A stretch of 64,000 bases of DNA. It comes from Rhodobacteraceae bacterium QY30. GTDB taxonomy: Bacteria > Pseudomonadota > Alphaproteobacteria > Rhodobacterales > Rhodobacteraceae. The notes below the pieces were generated by a model. The model did not search any database. It was not told the origin of the DNA and saw only the letters and a program-made list of their open reading frames with translations. The translations under genes were made by a program, and so were the position numbers. The stretch is taken from positions 3,359,501 through 3,423,500 of the forward strand of contig CP023454.1 in NCBI GenBank assembly GCA_002356635.1. Direction: 5' to 3'. This document shows, in pieces, positions 1 to 12,141 of the stretch (within the stretch, counting starts at the first letter, position 1; each line of letters starts with the position of its first letter).

Positions 1-1
1 G

Positions 2-2392
2 CCCACGGCCAAGCCCGGCACGTCCAACCCTGCGCTCGGCGATCCGTCGAAGCGCCCGGCAGGGATTTCCGACGATGAGATGATGCGCCGCCTGAAGGCG
101 CTTCAGGCTGCGAAAGCGCGCGAGATCGAGGAAGCCGCCAGCCGCGCCGCCGAGGAAAAGGCGCGCGAGGAAGAACGCGAACGCCGCCGCGCCGAGCTTG
201 AGGCCAAGGAACGCGAAGAGCGTGAGCACGCCGAGGCGATGCGCCTGAAGGCCGAAGAGGAAGAGCGCAAGCAGCGCGAAGCCGAAACCCGCGCCCAGCG
301 CAAGGAAGAGGTGCGCAAGCCTGCCGCCGCGCCGGCGAAACCGGCCGATCCCGCCGCGGCCGAAGCCGCCGCCGCCCGTGCCGCCACCAAGGGCGTGCCC
401 GTGGGCGGCCCGCGCAAGACCGACCGTGAACGCGATGATCGCGGCGCGGCCGATCGCGATGCCCGCAACAAGGGCAAGGGCGGCGACGACAGCCGCCGCA
501 CCGGCAAGCTGAGCCTTTCGGACGCCCTGAACAGCGAGGGCGGCCGCCAGCGGAGCCTTGCCGCGATGAAGCGCAAGCAGGAAAAGGCGCGGCAAAAGGC
601 GATGGGCTTTGGCCAGAAGGCCGAAAAGCAGGTGCGCGACGTGCAGCTGCCCGAAACCATCGTCGTTCAGGAACTGGCCAACCGGATGGCGGAACGCGCT
701 GCCGATGTGGTCAAGACCCTGATGAAGATGGGCATGATGGTCACCATGAACCAGACCATCGACGCCGACACCGCTGAACTGGTGATCGAGGAATTCGGCC
801 ACAAGGCCGTTCGCGTCTCGGATGCGGACGTCGAGCAGGTCATCGACACGGTGGCCGACGCCGAAGCCGATCTGCGGCCGCGCCCGCCGATCATCACGAT
901 CATGGGCCACGTTGACCATGGCAAGACCTCGCTTCTGGACGCCATCCGCCACGCCAACGTGGTGTCGGGCGAAGCCGGTGGCATCACCCAGCATATCGGT
1001 GCCTATCAGGTGACGACGGATTCGGGTGCGGTGCTGACCTTCCTGGACACACCGGGCCACGCGGCCTTCACCTCGATGCGGGCACGTGGCGCGCAAGTGA
1101 CGGATATCGTGGTTCTGGTCGTAGCGGCGGACGATGCCGTGATGCCGCAGACGATCGAGGCGATCAACCACGCCAAGGCCGCCAAGGTGCCGATGATCGT
1201 CGCCATCAACAAGTGCGACAAGTACGACGCCAACCCGCAAAAGGTCCGCACGGACCTCTTGCAGCACGAAGTCGTCGTCGAGGAAATGTCGGGCGACGTT
1301 CTGGACGTGGAAGTTTCGGCGAAGACCGGCAAGGGCCTGGACAAGCTGCTGGAAAGCATTGCGCTTCAGGCAGAACTCCTGGACCTGCGCGCCAACCCGG
1401 AACGGGCCGCGCATGGCGCCGTGATCGAAGCCAAGCTGGACGTGGGCCGCGGCCCCGTGGCCACGGTTCTGGTGCAGAACGGCACGCTGAAAAAGGGTGA
1501 CATCTTCGTTGTCGGTGAAAAGTGGGGCAAGGTCCGCGCGCTCATCAACGACAAGGGCGAAACCGTCGCCGAAGCCGCGCCCTCGGTTCCGGTCGAGGTG
1601 CTGGGCCTGAACGGCACGCCCGAAGCGGGTGACGTGCTGAACGTGGTGGAAACCGAAGCCCAGGCGCGCGAAATCGCCGACTACCGCGAAAAAGCCGCCA
1701 AGGACAAACGCGCTGCGGCTGGCGCCGCCACAACGCTGGAACAGCTGATGGCGAAGGCCAAGGCCGACAAGAACGTGGCCGAACTGCCGGTGGTGGTGAA
1801 GGCCGACGTCCAGGGTTCGGCCGAAGCGATCGTCCAGGCGCTGGAAAAGATCGGCAACGACGAAGTGCGCGTCCGTGTCTTGCACTACGGGGTTGGCGCG
1901 ATCACCGAATCCGACATCGGCCTGGCCGAAGCCTCGGGTGCGCCGGTCATCGGTTTCAACGTCCGGGCCAATGCACCCGCCCGTGGTGCAGCGAACCAGA
2001 AGGGCGTCGAGATCCGCTACTACTCGATCATCTATGATCTGGTCGACGATATCAAAGCCGCCGCGTCTGGCCTGCTGAAGGCCGAAGTGCGCGAGACCTT
2101 CATCGGCTATGCGAAGATTCTGGAAGTCTTCAAGGTGTCGAATGTGGGCAAGGTCGCCGGCTGTCTGGTCACCGAAGGTGTCGCCCGCCGGTCGGCCGGG
2201 GTGCGCTTGCTGCGCGACAACGTGGTCATCCACGAAGGCACGCTCAAGACGCTCAAGCGCTTCAAGGACGAGGTCAAGGAAGTCCAGTCCGGCCAGGAAT
2301 GCGGCATGGCTTTCGAGGCCTATGACGACGTCCGCCCGGGCGACGTGATCGAGATTTTCGAACGCGAGGAAGTGGAACGGAAGCTGGCCTGA
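2..2392 (+). CDS. infB: translation initiation factor IF-2 (5' end outside the window)
   Basis: The reading frame is open from base 2 without a start, so the gene begins upstream; 796 residues are visible. A highly charged Glu/Arg/Lys-rich helical N-terminal region (about 100-330 bp) precedes the GTPase core. G1 GHVDHGKTS lies near 905, G3 DTPGH near 1047, G4 NKCD near 1208 and G5 SAK near 1317, followed by the beta-barrel, IF2 domain 3 and the C-terminal fMet-tRNA-binding domain. IF-2 is the cytoplasmic GTPase that brings initiator tRNA to the 30S subunit and promotes 50S joining. An in-frame ATG at 80 exists, but conserved IF-2 sequence ([13 protein letters not shown]) extends across it, so it is not the start. 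An intrinsic terminator follows the stop. Confidence 0.97.
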   Translation, partial: PTAKPGTSNPALGDPSKRPAGISDDEMMRRLKALQAAKAREIEEAASRAAEEKAREEERERRRAELEAKEREEREHAEAMRLKAEEEERKQREAETRAQRKEEVRKPAAAPAKPADPAAAEAAAARAATKGVPVGGPRKTDRERDDRGAADRDARNKGKGGDDSRRTGKLSLSDALNSEGGRQRSLAAMKRKQEKARQKAMGFGQKAEKQVRDVQLPETIVVQELANRMAERAADVVKTLMKMGMMVTMNQTIDADTAELVIEEFGHKAVRVSDADVEQVIDTVADAEADLRPRPPIITIMGHVDHGKTSLLDAIRHANVVSGEAGGITQHIGAYQVTTDSGAVLTFLDTPGHAAFTSMRARGAQVTDIVVLVVAADDAVMPQTIEAINHAKAAKVPMIVAINKCDKYDANPQKVRTDLLQHEVVVEEMSGDVLDVEVSAKTGKGLDKLLESIALQAELLDLRANPERAAHGAVIEAKLDVGRGPVATVLVQNGTLKKGDIFVVGEKWGKVRALINDKGETVAEAAPSVPVEVLGLNGTPEAGDVLNVVETEAQAREIADYREKAAKDKRAAAGAATTLEQLMAKAKADKNVAELPVVVKADVQGSAEAIVQALEKIGNDEVRVRVLHYGVGAITESDIGLAEASGAPVIGFNVRANAPARGAANQKGVEIRYYSIIYDLVDDIKAAASGLLKAEVRETFIGYAKILEVFKVSNVGKVAGCLVTEGVARRSAGVRLLRDNVVIHEGTLKTLKRFKDEVKEVQSGQECGMAFEAYDDVRPGDVIEIFEREEVERKLA

Positions 2393-2424
2393 TCTGGCCA
2401 GCGTTCGGACGCTGGAAAATGAAG

Positions 2425-2452
2425 AAAGGGCGCCTTTGCGGGCGCCCTTTTT
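2425..2452 (+). terminator. intrinsic terminator after infB
   Basis: A perfect 10-bp stem AAAGGGCGCC/GGCGCCCTTT (2425-2434 with 2441-2450) encloses a 6-nt loop and ends in a T run, 32 bp after the infB stop. Confidence 0.85.
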
Positions 2453-2501
2453 GCTTTCAGGTGTCTGGGGTGTGTGTCAGACGGACCCGGAAGCGGTGGT
2501 T

Positions 2502-2639
2502 CTAAGCTGTCTTTCCGTGGATAGGGAAACCTTCGAACACCCGGTTGCCGACGCGGACAAGGATCCGGCCGTTTTCGAGTTGGCGTTCAAACGTCCCCTG
2601 CACCGACACACAACTACCGAGTAGAATCGTTCGCAGCAT
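2502..2639 (-). CDS. small conserved-looking protein of unknown function, 45 aa
   Basis: This 45-codon gene starts at an ATG (2637-2639) preceded by a strong Shine-Dalgarno GGGGAGGA about 8 nt upstream. That decides this start over a longer in-frame ATG at 2723 with no such site. The protein begins MLRTILLGSC and ends in an Arg/Gly/Val-rich stretch with the pattern GRILVRVGNRVFEGFP. It has no signal peptide or membrane segment, and looks like a single small beta-rich domain. I have an impression of similar tiny proteins in Rhodobacteraceae but know no function. It is convergent with infB and stands alone, about 180 bp downstream of mutT on the same strand. The ribosome site and the sensible composition support it being real. 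Confidence 0.6.
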   Translation of the reverse strand: MLRTILLGSCVSVQGTFERQLENGRILVRVGNRVFEGFPIHGKTA

Positions 2640-2823
2640 CCCTGTGTTCCTCCCCGATTGGGTTGCTGTAGCCTGCAGGACAATTCTTTCCCGGAGGTGA
2701 AGATTTGCAATCGGGATTTGCACAGGTTCCCGCCGACGGGCGCTTTCGGCACCAGTTTCGGAAACGATGTTGCGAAGATGTTACAATTGCAGTTGCAGCA
2801 TCTGGCGCTGCAGGCGCACAAAC

Positions 2824-3222
2824 CTACAACCAGTCGCGCAGGATGGGAATCAACGGCACGTCGGCAGGCGGCATCGGATAGTCCCTCAGCGCCGAGGCGC
2901 GCACCCAGGCCAGACGCTGCCCCTCGCGCGGGTGCGGGGTTCCCTGCCAGCGGCGGCAGGCGAAAAGCGGCATCAGCAGATGAAAGTCATCATAGCTGTG
3001 GCTGGCAAAGGTCAGGGGCGCCAGACAGCTTTTCCATGTGTCGATGCCCAGTTCTTCATGCAACTCACGGATCAGCGCCGCCTCAGGGGTTTCACCCGGT
3101 TCGACCTTGCCGCCGGGAAACTCCCACAGTCCGGCCATGGGTTTGCCCTCGGGACGCTGCGCCAGCAGAACCCGGCTATCGGCGTCGATCAGCGCGACAG
3201 CAGAGACAAGAACGACCTTCAC
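2824..3222 (-). CDS. mutT: 8-oxo-dGTP diphosphatase (Nudix hydrolase MutT)
   Basis: A 132-residue single Nudix domain. The Nudix box GX5EX7REUXEEXGU is intact at residues 37-60, with GGKVEPGE and RELHEELGI readable, and supplies the Mg2+-binding glutamates. Upstream WEFPGG is typical of MutT proper. The enzyme removes 8-oxo-dGTP from the nucleotide pool and so prevents A:T to C:G transversions. It starts 4 bp after the argJ stop and is the last gene of a ppiC-argJ-mutT transcription unit; argJ next to mutT is a familiar order in Rhodobacteraceae. Some annotations call this a (deoxy)nucleoside triphosphate pyrophosphohydrolase, and substrate choice cannot be proved from sequence. Confidence 0.93.
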   Translation of the reverse strand: MKVVLVSAVALIDADSRVLLAQRPEGKPMAGLWEFPGGKVEPGETPEAALIRELHEELGIDTWKSCLAPLTFASHSYDDFHLLMPLFACRRWQGTPHPREGQRLAWVRASALRDYPMPPADVPLIPILRDWL

Positions 3223-3226
3223 CGGA

Positions 3227-4600
3227 TCACGACCGGTAATCGGCGTTGATGTCGATGTAGCGATGCGTCAGATCGCAGGTCCAGACGGTGCGCGACGCGC
3301 GGCCAAGGCCAAGATCGACCTGAATCAGCAGCTCTTGCCCTTTCATATGGGCGGCGCCGTCCTCCTCGCGGTAGCTGGGCGCACGCCAGCCGTTGCTGGC
3401 CACCAGCGTATCCCCGAAGCGGATCGACAGTTTGTCCCGGTCCGCCGCGGCACCCGACTTGCCGACCGCCGCAACAATGCGGCCCCAGTTCGGATCCTCT
3501 CCCGCGATTGCAGTCTTCACCAGCGGCGAGTTCGCGATCGCCATCGCCACCTTGTGCGCATCCTCGGGCGAGGCCGCGCGGGTCACGCGCACTTCGACGA
3601 ACTTGGTCGCGCCTTCGCCGTCACGCACCACCTGCTTGGCCAGATCGGCCATGACATCATGCAACGCCTGGACGAACGCCGCACCGGCACCAGCCCGCAG
3701 CGAGGTGATCGGCGCAGCCGCCGATTGCCCCGTCGCCGCCAGGATCAGCGCGTCCGAGGTCGACGTGTCGCTGTCGACGGTGATGGCGTTGAAGGTGTCG
3801 TCCACCTGCGACGACAGCGCCTTTTGTAGAAGCTTTGGCGCGATCTTGGCGTCGGTGAAGATGTAGACCAGCATCGTCGCCATGTCGGGCGCAATCATCC
3901 CCGAGCCCTTGGCGATCCCGGCGATACGGATCTTGCCGCCGTCGCCGTCGATTTCGGCGGCGGCCCCCTTGGGGAAGGTGTCGGTGGTCATGATGGCACG
4001 GGCGGCCATCTCGATGCCGCCTTCGTCCAGTGCGGCCACCAGATCGGGCACCTTGGCGATGATGCGGTCATGCGGCAGCGGATCGCCGATCACGCCTGTC
4101 GACGACGAAAAGACACGCGCCGCCGGAAGGCCCAGCGCCTTGGCCACACTTCCCGTCACCAGATCCACCGAGCGTTGTCCCGCCTTGCCGGTGAAGGCAT
4201 TGGCGTTCCCGGAATTCACGACGATGGCCGCACCGGCCCTGGCGTCGATCGGACCCGCCAGCTTTGCCTGGCAATCCAGAACGCAGGCGGCGCGGGTGGA
4301 TGACCGCGTGAAGGCGCCGGCGATTGCCGTGCCCGGGGCCAGGCTGACCAGCATCACATCGGTGCGGTTCTGGTATTTGACCCCGGCCGCCACCGCCGCA
4401 AACGAAACCCCCGCAATGCGGGGCAAGGCGGGAAAGGACTTCGGGGCCAGGGGCGACACCGGCAGCGGCGCCTTGACCTTTGCGGGGGTCTGGGCGGGGG
4501 CGGCATCCGGTTCGGACCCCGCCAGCCGTTCCTTCAGCTTCCTGACCTTGCCCCGCAGGCGCTTGGCTTCGATTTTCCAGTCACCATCGGTCTTGGCCAT
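3227..4600 (-). CDS. argJ: bifunctional glutamate N-acetyltransferase/amino-acid acetyltransferase ArgJ
   Basis: ArgJ (457 aa) transfers acetyl from N-acetylornithine to glutamate, and from acetyl-CoA to glutamate, in cyclic arginine synthesis. The autocleavage site ATML is at residues 241-244, and Thr242 becomes the new N-terminal nucleophile of the beta chain. VVNSGNANA (about 127-135) and ITVDSDTSTSD are also typical. The conserved enzyme begins near residue 48 (VSPLAPKSFP). The first 45 residues are a Lys/Arg-rich, probably helical extension, and no better start follows it. The gene lies 27 bp downstream of the peptidyl-prolyl isomerase gene and 4 bp before mutT. Confidence 0.96.
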   Translation of the reverse strand: MAKTDGDWKIEAKRLRGKVRKLKERLAGSEPDAAPAQTPAKVKAPLPVSPLAPKSFPALPRIAGVSFAAVAAGVKYQNRTDVMLVSLAPGTAIAGAFTRSSTRAACVLDCQAKLAGPIDARAGAAIVVNSGNANAFTGKAGQRSVDLVTGSVAKALGLPAARVFSSSTGVIGDPLPHDRIIAKVPDLVAALDEGGIEMAARAIMTTDTFPKGAAAEIDGDGGKIRIAGIAKGSGMIAPDMATMLVYIFTDAKIAPKLLQKALSSQVDDTFNAITVDSDTSTSDALILAATGQSAAAPITSLRAGAGAAFVQALHDVMADLAKQVVRDGEGATKFVEVRVTRAASPEDAHKVAMAIANSPLVKTAIAGEDPNWGRIVAAVGKSGAAADRDKLSIRFGDTLVASNGWRAPSYREEDGAAHMKGQELLIQVDLGLGRASRTVWTCDLTHRYIDINADYRS

Positions 4601-4627
4601 GTCCGCTGTCCCTCGCAGAAACCGTTC

Positions 4628-5485
4628 TTACTTCGGCAGGATGTTTTCATCTTTCAGAATCGCCGGATCGACGCCGTCGGTCTTGCGCTCGATCTTGGCG
4701 GCTCCGGTCAGTTCTGTCACCTTGGCTTCCACGGCCTTCTGCTGCAATTCACCGGCCAGTTCGTCGCGCACTTCCTCCAGCTTAGGCGGAACCGCGTCGC
4801 GCACTTCGTCCAGCTTGATGATGTGCCAGCCGAAGTCCGATTTCACCGGATCGGAAATCTTGCCCGGCTCCAGCGCGACGACGGCATCCTCAAAGGGCTT
4901 GACCATCATGCCCAGCCCGAACCAGCCCAGGTCACCGCCGTTCTTGGCCGAGCTGTCCGAGGATTTCTCGGACGCGAGCTGGTTGAAATCGCTGCCCTTG
5001 TCGAGGTCGGCCTTGATGGCCTTCGCCTCGTCCTCGGTAGCCACCAGGATGTGGCGGGCATGATATTCCTTCGACGGCGCAACCTTGGCGAATTTCTCGT
5101 CATAAAGCTTCTGGAGCGCCTCGTCCGACACTGCGGCCTTGGCCGCGGCATCCAGCGCGCGGGTCGCCAGGAACGACAGCTTCTGGTTTTCCAGCGTCAC
5201 GGCATCGTGCTGGCTCAGCTTGTCCTTGTAGGTATCGGCCAGCGCCTGCTGCTGGATCAGTTGCTCGAGGATTCCCTTGAACAACTGCTCGTCCGGCATC
5301 GCCAGATACTGCGGCGGCAGGCTGTCGCGCATGGCGATCATCTGACCCAGCGTGATGGGCGTGCCATTGACCGTTGCCATGACGGTGTCGGCCTTCGGGC
5401 TTTCGGCAGCCAGCGGCAGCGCCATCGCCATCATCAGGGCGGCAACGCCAAGGCGTTTTGCCGAACGTTTCATAGACACGACCAT
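4628..5485 (-). CDS. periplasmic parvulin-type peptidyl-prolyl cis-trans isomerase
   Basis: 285 residues from the ATG at 5485, which has AGGAG 7 nt upstream; a longer frame from 5527 and an inner ATG at 5473 are less likely. A signal peptide (MKRSAKRLG plus a hydrophobic run ending near PLAAES) sends the protein to the periplasm. A SurA-like N-terminal helical chaperone region is followed by a PpiC/rotamase domain at about residues 141-240, recognisable by HARHILV, GGDLGWF and the FGWHIIKL strand. It probably assists folding of outer-membrane or exported proteins. The divergent neighbour is secA, so both genes serve protein export. It is the first gene of the run with argJ and mutT. Confidence 0.93.
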   Translation of the reverse strand: MVVSMKRSAKRLGVAALMMAMALPLAAESPKADTVMATVNGTPITLGQMIAMRDSLPPQYLAMPDEQLFKGILEQLIQQQALADTYKDKLSQHDAVTLENQKLSFLATRALDAAAKAAVSDEALQKLYDEKFAKVAPSKEYHARHILVATEDEAKAIKADLDKGSDFNQLASEKSSDSSAKNGGDLGWFGLGMMVKPFEDAVVALEPGKISDPVKSDFGWHIIKLDEVRDAVPPKLEEVRDELAGELQQKAVEAKVTELTGAAKIERKTDGVDPAILKDENILPK

Positions 5486-5663
5486 CTTACCACTCCTGAC
5501 GGCTGAAAAGCCTTGTAGCGTTGACACTGAGTGGTGAGGCCCTTACATCGCCCCTGTCCTGTGACAGACCTTCCACCCTTCTCATCGCAGCCGTTCTAGG
5601 CAAGCCGGGGGTGACGGGCAAGGCTGTGTTTCACACGATCCTGTCAGTCCGTGCGGAGAAAAT

Positions 5664-8366
<2,703 letters not shown>

Positions 8367-8391
8367 CCCGCAGTCACTGTCACCAGTAAGG

Positions 8392-8430
8392 AAACACCCG
8401 CGCGAGTCGCCTCGTCGCGGGTGTTTCGCC
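8392..8430 (+). terminator. intrinsic terminator after secA
   Basis: An 11-bp perfect stem AAACACCCGCG/CGCGGGTGTTT (8392-8402 with 8416-8426) is followed by a short T-containing tail. It lies 26 bp after the secA stop. Confidence 0.75.
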
Positions 8431-8640
8431 TTTATCGACCGGTGTTCGGGCCCGCACTGGTGGCAAAACTGTGGCAGCATTACGGCGGCGCACCGGGCCG
8501 CCTTCCTCATCTGGAGTGGATTGCTGGAGAATACACCAGATATGGCCACCCGCCCCGAGGAAGCCCCGCCTTTTCCCGGCCACGCAGCCGCCCTCTTTTC
8601 CGCATAGAAACAATCGCACGCTGGTGAGAGGGATTCGGGA

Positions 8641-9540
8641 ATGTTGCGCCGTCTGGGAACTGTGGGGGTAACCTTTGTCGTGGCGTTCGGCTCGGGGCAC
8701 CTTCTTCAAAGCGGCGGCTTGAACTCCCACCCCAGGGCCACGGCGGCAACGATTGCGGATGCCAGCATCACGCCGCTGGCGGCGAATGCGCCCCTTGGCC
8801 AGATCAAGCCGGACCCCTCGGCCCGCGCACCGTTCCTGCCCGATCTTCCACAGACCGTGACGGCCCTTCCGCAGCCCGGCGCAAACCTGGCGGGCCGTGT
8901 CGCGGCGCTGGACCGGCAGCGGCAGGAGATTGGCGGACCGTCAAAGGCGCGCTATGACGATTTCGGCAAGATCTGCCCCCGCCCGTCCCTTTCGGTGACG
9001 CCGGCCAGCGATGGCCTGATGACCATTCTGTACAACAGCCCTTGCGACCCCGAAGCCAGGCTGGTTGTCGAAACCGGCGCAATCACCGCGGATCTGGCCA
9101 CCGACGCCATGGGTCGTGCGGTCCTGTCCCTGCCCGTGCTGGACGCAGCCGGCCGCGTCACGGTGCAAGGAGCGGCAGGGGGCGCCCTGACCGTCACCCG
9201 GCCCTTCCCGATGTCGGCCCTGCCCGCACGGATCATTGTCAGCTCGGATGTGGCGGATTCCCTGTCGCTGGGCACGGGCGAAACGCTGCCCCTGGGTGAC
9301 ACGGCAGCCAATCAGGCCTGGACACAACCCCTGAAAGATGGCGCCGCGCCGATCCTGCACGCCATGGTCACCCCGCGGACCTGCGGACAGCAACTGACCG
9401 CCCGGGTCGCAATCCTGGGCGGCACGACCGCACCCCGCGTCGCGGATGTATCGGTGGAAATGCCCGACTGCGGCTTTACCGGAGAAAGCGTGCTTGTCCC
9501 GCTGGACCTTCGCGCCGGTGAGATGGCCGCCGCCGGCTGA
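8641..9540 (+). CDS. exported or membrane-anchored protein of unknown function, 299 aa
   Basis: I do not recognise a characterised family. The protein opens with a short basic-hydrophobic segment (residues 1-22, LGTVGVTFVVAFGSG) that could be a signal peptide or an N-terminal anchor. A Pro/Ala-rich linker follows, and from about residue 100 a beta-rich domain with four cysteines (contexts KICPRP, NSPCDP, RTCGQ, PDCGF) that may form disulfides in the periplasm. A GAGAGGG ribosome site precedes the ATG. It is monocistronic between secA and radC, and its stop is 2 bp from the convergent radC stop. Similar Rhodobacteraceae proteins are, as I recall, sometimes called translocase, probably only because secA is next door. 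Confidence 0.75.
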   Translation: MLRRLGTVGVTFVVAFGSGHLLQSGGLNSHPRATAATIADASITPLAANAPLGQIKPDPSARAPFLPDLPQTVTALPQPGANLAGRVAALDRQRQEIGGPSKARYDDFGKICPRPSLSVTPASDGLMTILYNSPCDPEARLVVETGAITADLATDAMGRAVLSLPVLDAAGRVTVQGAAGGALTVTRPFPMSALPARIIVSSDVADSLSLGTGETLPLGDTAANQAWTQPLKDGAAPILHAMVTPRTCGQQLTARVAILGGTTAPRVADVSVEMPDCGFTGESVLVPLDLRAGEMAAAG

Positions 9541-9541
9541 T

Positions 9542-10303
9542 CTACAGATAGCCTTCGCTGCGAAAGCTGACCTCGCGTGACTTGCCGATGATCAGATGGT
9601 CGTGCAGCGTGATGCCCATCACCTGCCCCGCCTCCTGGATCTGTCCGGTCATCGTCACGTCCTGTTGCGATGGCGTCGGGTCGCCGGAGGGATGGTTGTG
9701 CACCAGGATCAGCGCCGACGCATTCAGTTCCAGCGCCCGTTTCACCACTTCGCGCGGATAGACCGGCACGTGATCCACGGTGCCGCGGGCCTGCTCCTCA
9801 TCGGCAATCAGCACGTTCTTTCGGTCCAGATAAAGCACCCGGAACTGTTCGGTTTCCCGGTGCGCCATCGCGGTGCGGCAATAGTCCAGAAGCGCATCCC
9901 AGGATGACAGCACCGGCCGGTGCATCACCTTCGCCCGCGCCAACCGATGCGCCGCCGCCTCGACGATCTTCAACTCCTGCACGACGGCCTGCCCAACCCC
10001 GGCCACCCCCAGCAGCCGAGGAACAGGGGCCGAGATGACGCGGTTGAAATCGCCGAAATGGTCGATCAGCAGGCGCGCGAGCGGTTTGACATCCTGACGC
10101 GGCAGGGCACGGAAGAGCACGAGTTCCAGCAGTTCGTAATCCGGCAGTGCCGCGGCGCCCCCTTCCATGAAGCGTTCCCGCAGCCGGGCGCGGTGCCCTT
10201 CGACGTAGGAAGGCAGCCGTCCGCGCGGCAAGGGGACGGGCACCGCTTCATCGGACGGAAACAGCGGCAGCGGGGCTTCGTGAAAGGCGTTGCGTGGACT
10301 CAT
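9542..10303 (-). CDS. radC: RadC-family JAB-domain DNA repair/competence-associated protein
   Basis: 253 residues from the ATG at 10303; a GTG at 10321 would add six residues. An N-terminal helix-hairpin-helix-like part (about residues 35-110, with DYELLELVLF and LLGVAGVGQ) is followed by the MPN/JAB metalloprotease-like domain with the signature HNHPSGDPTPSQQD. RadC proteins are widespread, and their role in repair or in natural transformation is still unclear. No good Shine-Dalgarno precedes either start. A TTAA-N7-TTAA site lies 25-39 bp upstream of the ATG, which would suit CtrA control of a nearly leaderless transcript. Confidence 0.93.
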   Translation of the reverse strand: MSPRNAFHEAPLPLFPSDEAVPVPLPRGRLPSYVEGHRARLRERFMEGGAAALPDYELLELVLFRALPRQDVKPLARLLIDHFGDFNRVISAPVPRLLGVAGVGQAVVQELKIVEAAAHRLARAKVMHRPVLSSWDALLDYCRTAMAHRETEQFRVLYLDRKNVLIADEEQARGTVDHVPVYPREVVKRALELNASALILVHNHPSGDPTPSQQDVTMTGQIQEAGQVMGITLHDHLIIGKSREVSFRSEGYL

Positions 10304-10327
10304 GCACCCGATCTTGGGCACCCGAGG

Positions 10328-10342
10328 TTAAGGAAGGTTTAA
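10328..10342 (-). promoter_or_regulatory. CtrA-type full site TTAA-N7-TTAA upstream of radC
   Basis: TTAA at 10328-10331 and TTAA at 10339-10342 are separated by exactly seven bases, the full CtrA binding consensus known from Caulobacter and Rhodobacterales. The site is just upstream of radC. Binding here is inference. Confidence 0.5.
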
Positions 10343-10372
10343 ACCCCGCGGCTTCCCTTCCCACTCATCGCT

Positions 10373-11272
10373 TCACAAATGGCCGGCGTCCGCTTCCTCG
10401 GCGATCCGCGCCAGGTACTTGCCGTATTGCGTCTTCAGGTAGGGTTTCGCCAGGTCGCGCAGCCGCTCGCCCGTGATCCAGCCGTTCAGGAACGCGATCT
10501 CCTCGGGGCACCCCACTTTCAGATTCTGGCGGTCCTCGATCGTGCGGATGAATTCCGCCGCTTCCAAAAGGCTTTCGTGCGTTCCGGTGTCCAGCCAGGC
10601 AAAGCCGCGCCCCAGACGTTCCACCGACAAAAGTCCGTCGGCGTGATAGCTGTTGACCAGGTCGGTGATCTCCAGCTCGCCCCGGGCCGAGGGCTTGATC
10701 TGGCGCGCCCGACGCGGCGCATCACCGTCCAGGAAGTAGATCCCCGTGACGGCATAGCTGCTTTTGGGATGCTCGGGCTTTTCAATGATCGACAGAACCT
10801 TGCCGTCGCGGTCGAATTCCACAACGCCATAGCGTTCGGGGTCCGACACGCGATAGCCAAAGACCGTTCCGCCGGACGTGCGGGCATCGGCCGACTTCAG
10901 CTTGCCCGACAGTCCTTCCCCGAAGAACACGTTGTCGCCCAGCACCATGGCGGAAGGCGCGCCGGCCAGGAATTCCTCGGCCAGCAGATAGGCCTGCGCC
11001 AGACCATCCGGCGAAGGTTGCACAATATATTCGAACCGCATCCCCCAGGCCGATCCATCGCCCAGAAGCGCCTGGAACTGCGGCAGGTCGCGCGGAGTGG
11101 AAATGATCGCCACTTCGCGGATGTGCGCCAGCATCAGCGCCGACAGCGGGTAATAGATCATCGGCTTGTCATAAAGGGGCAGCATCTGCTTGGACACCGC
11201 ATGGGTGATCGGATAAAGCCGCGTGCCCGATCCGCCCGCCAGAATGATGCCCCTGCGTCCGGTCGTCGTCAT
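10373..11272 (-). CDS. rfbA: glucose-1-phosphate thymidylyltransferase RmlA
   Basis: 299 residues. The nucleotidyltransferase signature [11 protein letters not shown] lies at the N-terminus, followed by [17 protein letters not shown] and the sugar-phosphate site region ([27 protein letters not shown]). It makes dTDP-glucose, the first step of dTDP-L-rhamnose synthesis. The start at 11272 is set by GGAGG 7 nt upstream and by a 4-bp ATGA overlap with the rfbD stop; a much longer frame upstream is only the rfbD shadow. It is the last gene of rfbC-rfbB-rfbD-rfbA. The product probably feeds the exopolysaccharide locus further right. Confidence 0.97.
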   Translation of the reverse strand: MTTTGRRGIILAGGSGTRLYPITHAVSKQMLPLYDKPMIYYPLSALMLAHIREVAIISTPRDLPQFQALLGDGSAWGMRFEYIVQPSPDGLAQAYLLAEEFLAGAPSAMVLGDNVFFGEGLSGKLKSADARTSGGTVFGYRVSDPERYGVVEFDRDGKVLSIIEKPEHPKSSYAVTGIYFLDGDAPRRARQIKPSARGELEITDLVNSYHADGLLSVERLGRGFAWLDTGTHESLLEAAEFIRTIEDRQNLKVGCPEEIAFLNGWITGERLRDLAKPYLKTQYGKYLARIAEEADAGHL

Positions 11273-12141
11273 GCCTTCGCCTCCAGTTCGCTCACCACAG
11301 TTTTCAACCCGGTGCGCCAGTCGGGTTGGCCGATGCCATAGACGGCGCGGATCCGGTCGCAGTTCAGCACCGAATTCCCCGGCCGTTGCGCCGGCGTCGG
11401 GTATGCAGAGGTGGGGATGCGCCTGACGACCGGCTTCTTCGGGAGTGTCGATGCCGCAAAGACCGCCTCGGCAAAGTCCGCCCAGGAACAATCCGGCTTT
11501 CCGCCGAAATGGAAGATGCCCGAGGCGCCCCGCCCTTCGACGAAGGCCAGACCGATGGCCACCAGCGCACGCGCGATTTCATGGGCCGGGGTGGGGCTGC
11601 CGCGCTGGTCGTCCACAACACTCAGGGACTCGCGCTCGGATCCCAGCCGCAGCATGGTTTTCACGAAGTTCTTTCCATGCGCCGAAAAGACCCAGGCCGT
11701 GCGCAGGATGACATGCGGCCCGCCCGCCGCTGCGACCTGACGCTCACCCTCCAGTTTCGTTGCACCATAGACACCGAGCGGCGCGACGGGGTCGTCCTCG
11801 CTCCAGGGCCGGGTGCCCGATCCGTCAAAGACGTAATCGGTCGAGACATGCAGGAAAGGCAGTCCCCGCGCGGCGGCCGCGCGCGCCATGGCGCCGGGGG
11901 CATCCGCATTGACGGCCTGCGCCGTCGCGTGATCGGTTTCTGCGGCATCCACGGCTGTATAGGCGGCGGCGTTGATGATGAAATCGGCATCCGTGGCGGC
12001 AATCGCGGCGGCGCATGCCTCGGGGGCGGTCAGGTCGGCGCGATCACGACTCAGCTGGATCAGTGTCAATCCGACCAGCGGAGCCGCGCGGCCCAGTTCG
12101 ATGGCGACCTGCCCCGTGGTGCCGAAGACCAACGCCTTCAT
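11269..12141 (-). CDS. rfbD: dTDP-4-dehydrorhamnose reductase RmlD
   Basis: 290 residues. The Rossmann NAD(P)-binding start is FGTTGQVA at residues 7-14 (the usual GxxGQxG is slightly altered). The SDR catalytic motif is YGATK, within the context [10 protein letters not shown]...YGATKLEGE. It reduces dTDP-4-keto-L-rhamnose to dTDP-L-rhamnose, the final step of the pathway. The ATG at 12141 overlaps the rfbB stop by ATGA, and rfbA overlaps its own stop the same way, so the three genes are translationally coupled. Confidence 0.96.
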   Translation of the reverse strand: MKALVFGTTGQVAIELGRAAPLVGLTLIQLSRDRADLTAPEACAAAIAATDADFIINAAAYTAVDAAETDHATAQAVNADAPGAMARAAAARGLPFLHVSTDYVFDGSGTRPWSEDDPVAPLGVYGATKLEGERQVAAAGGPHVILRTAWVFSAHGKNFVKTMLRLGSERESLSVVDDQRGSPTPAHEIARALVAIGLAFVEGRGASGIFHFGGKPDCSWADFAEAVFAASTLPKKPVVRRIPTSAYPTPAQRPGNSVLNCDRIRAVYGIGQPDWRTGLKTVVSELEAKA

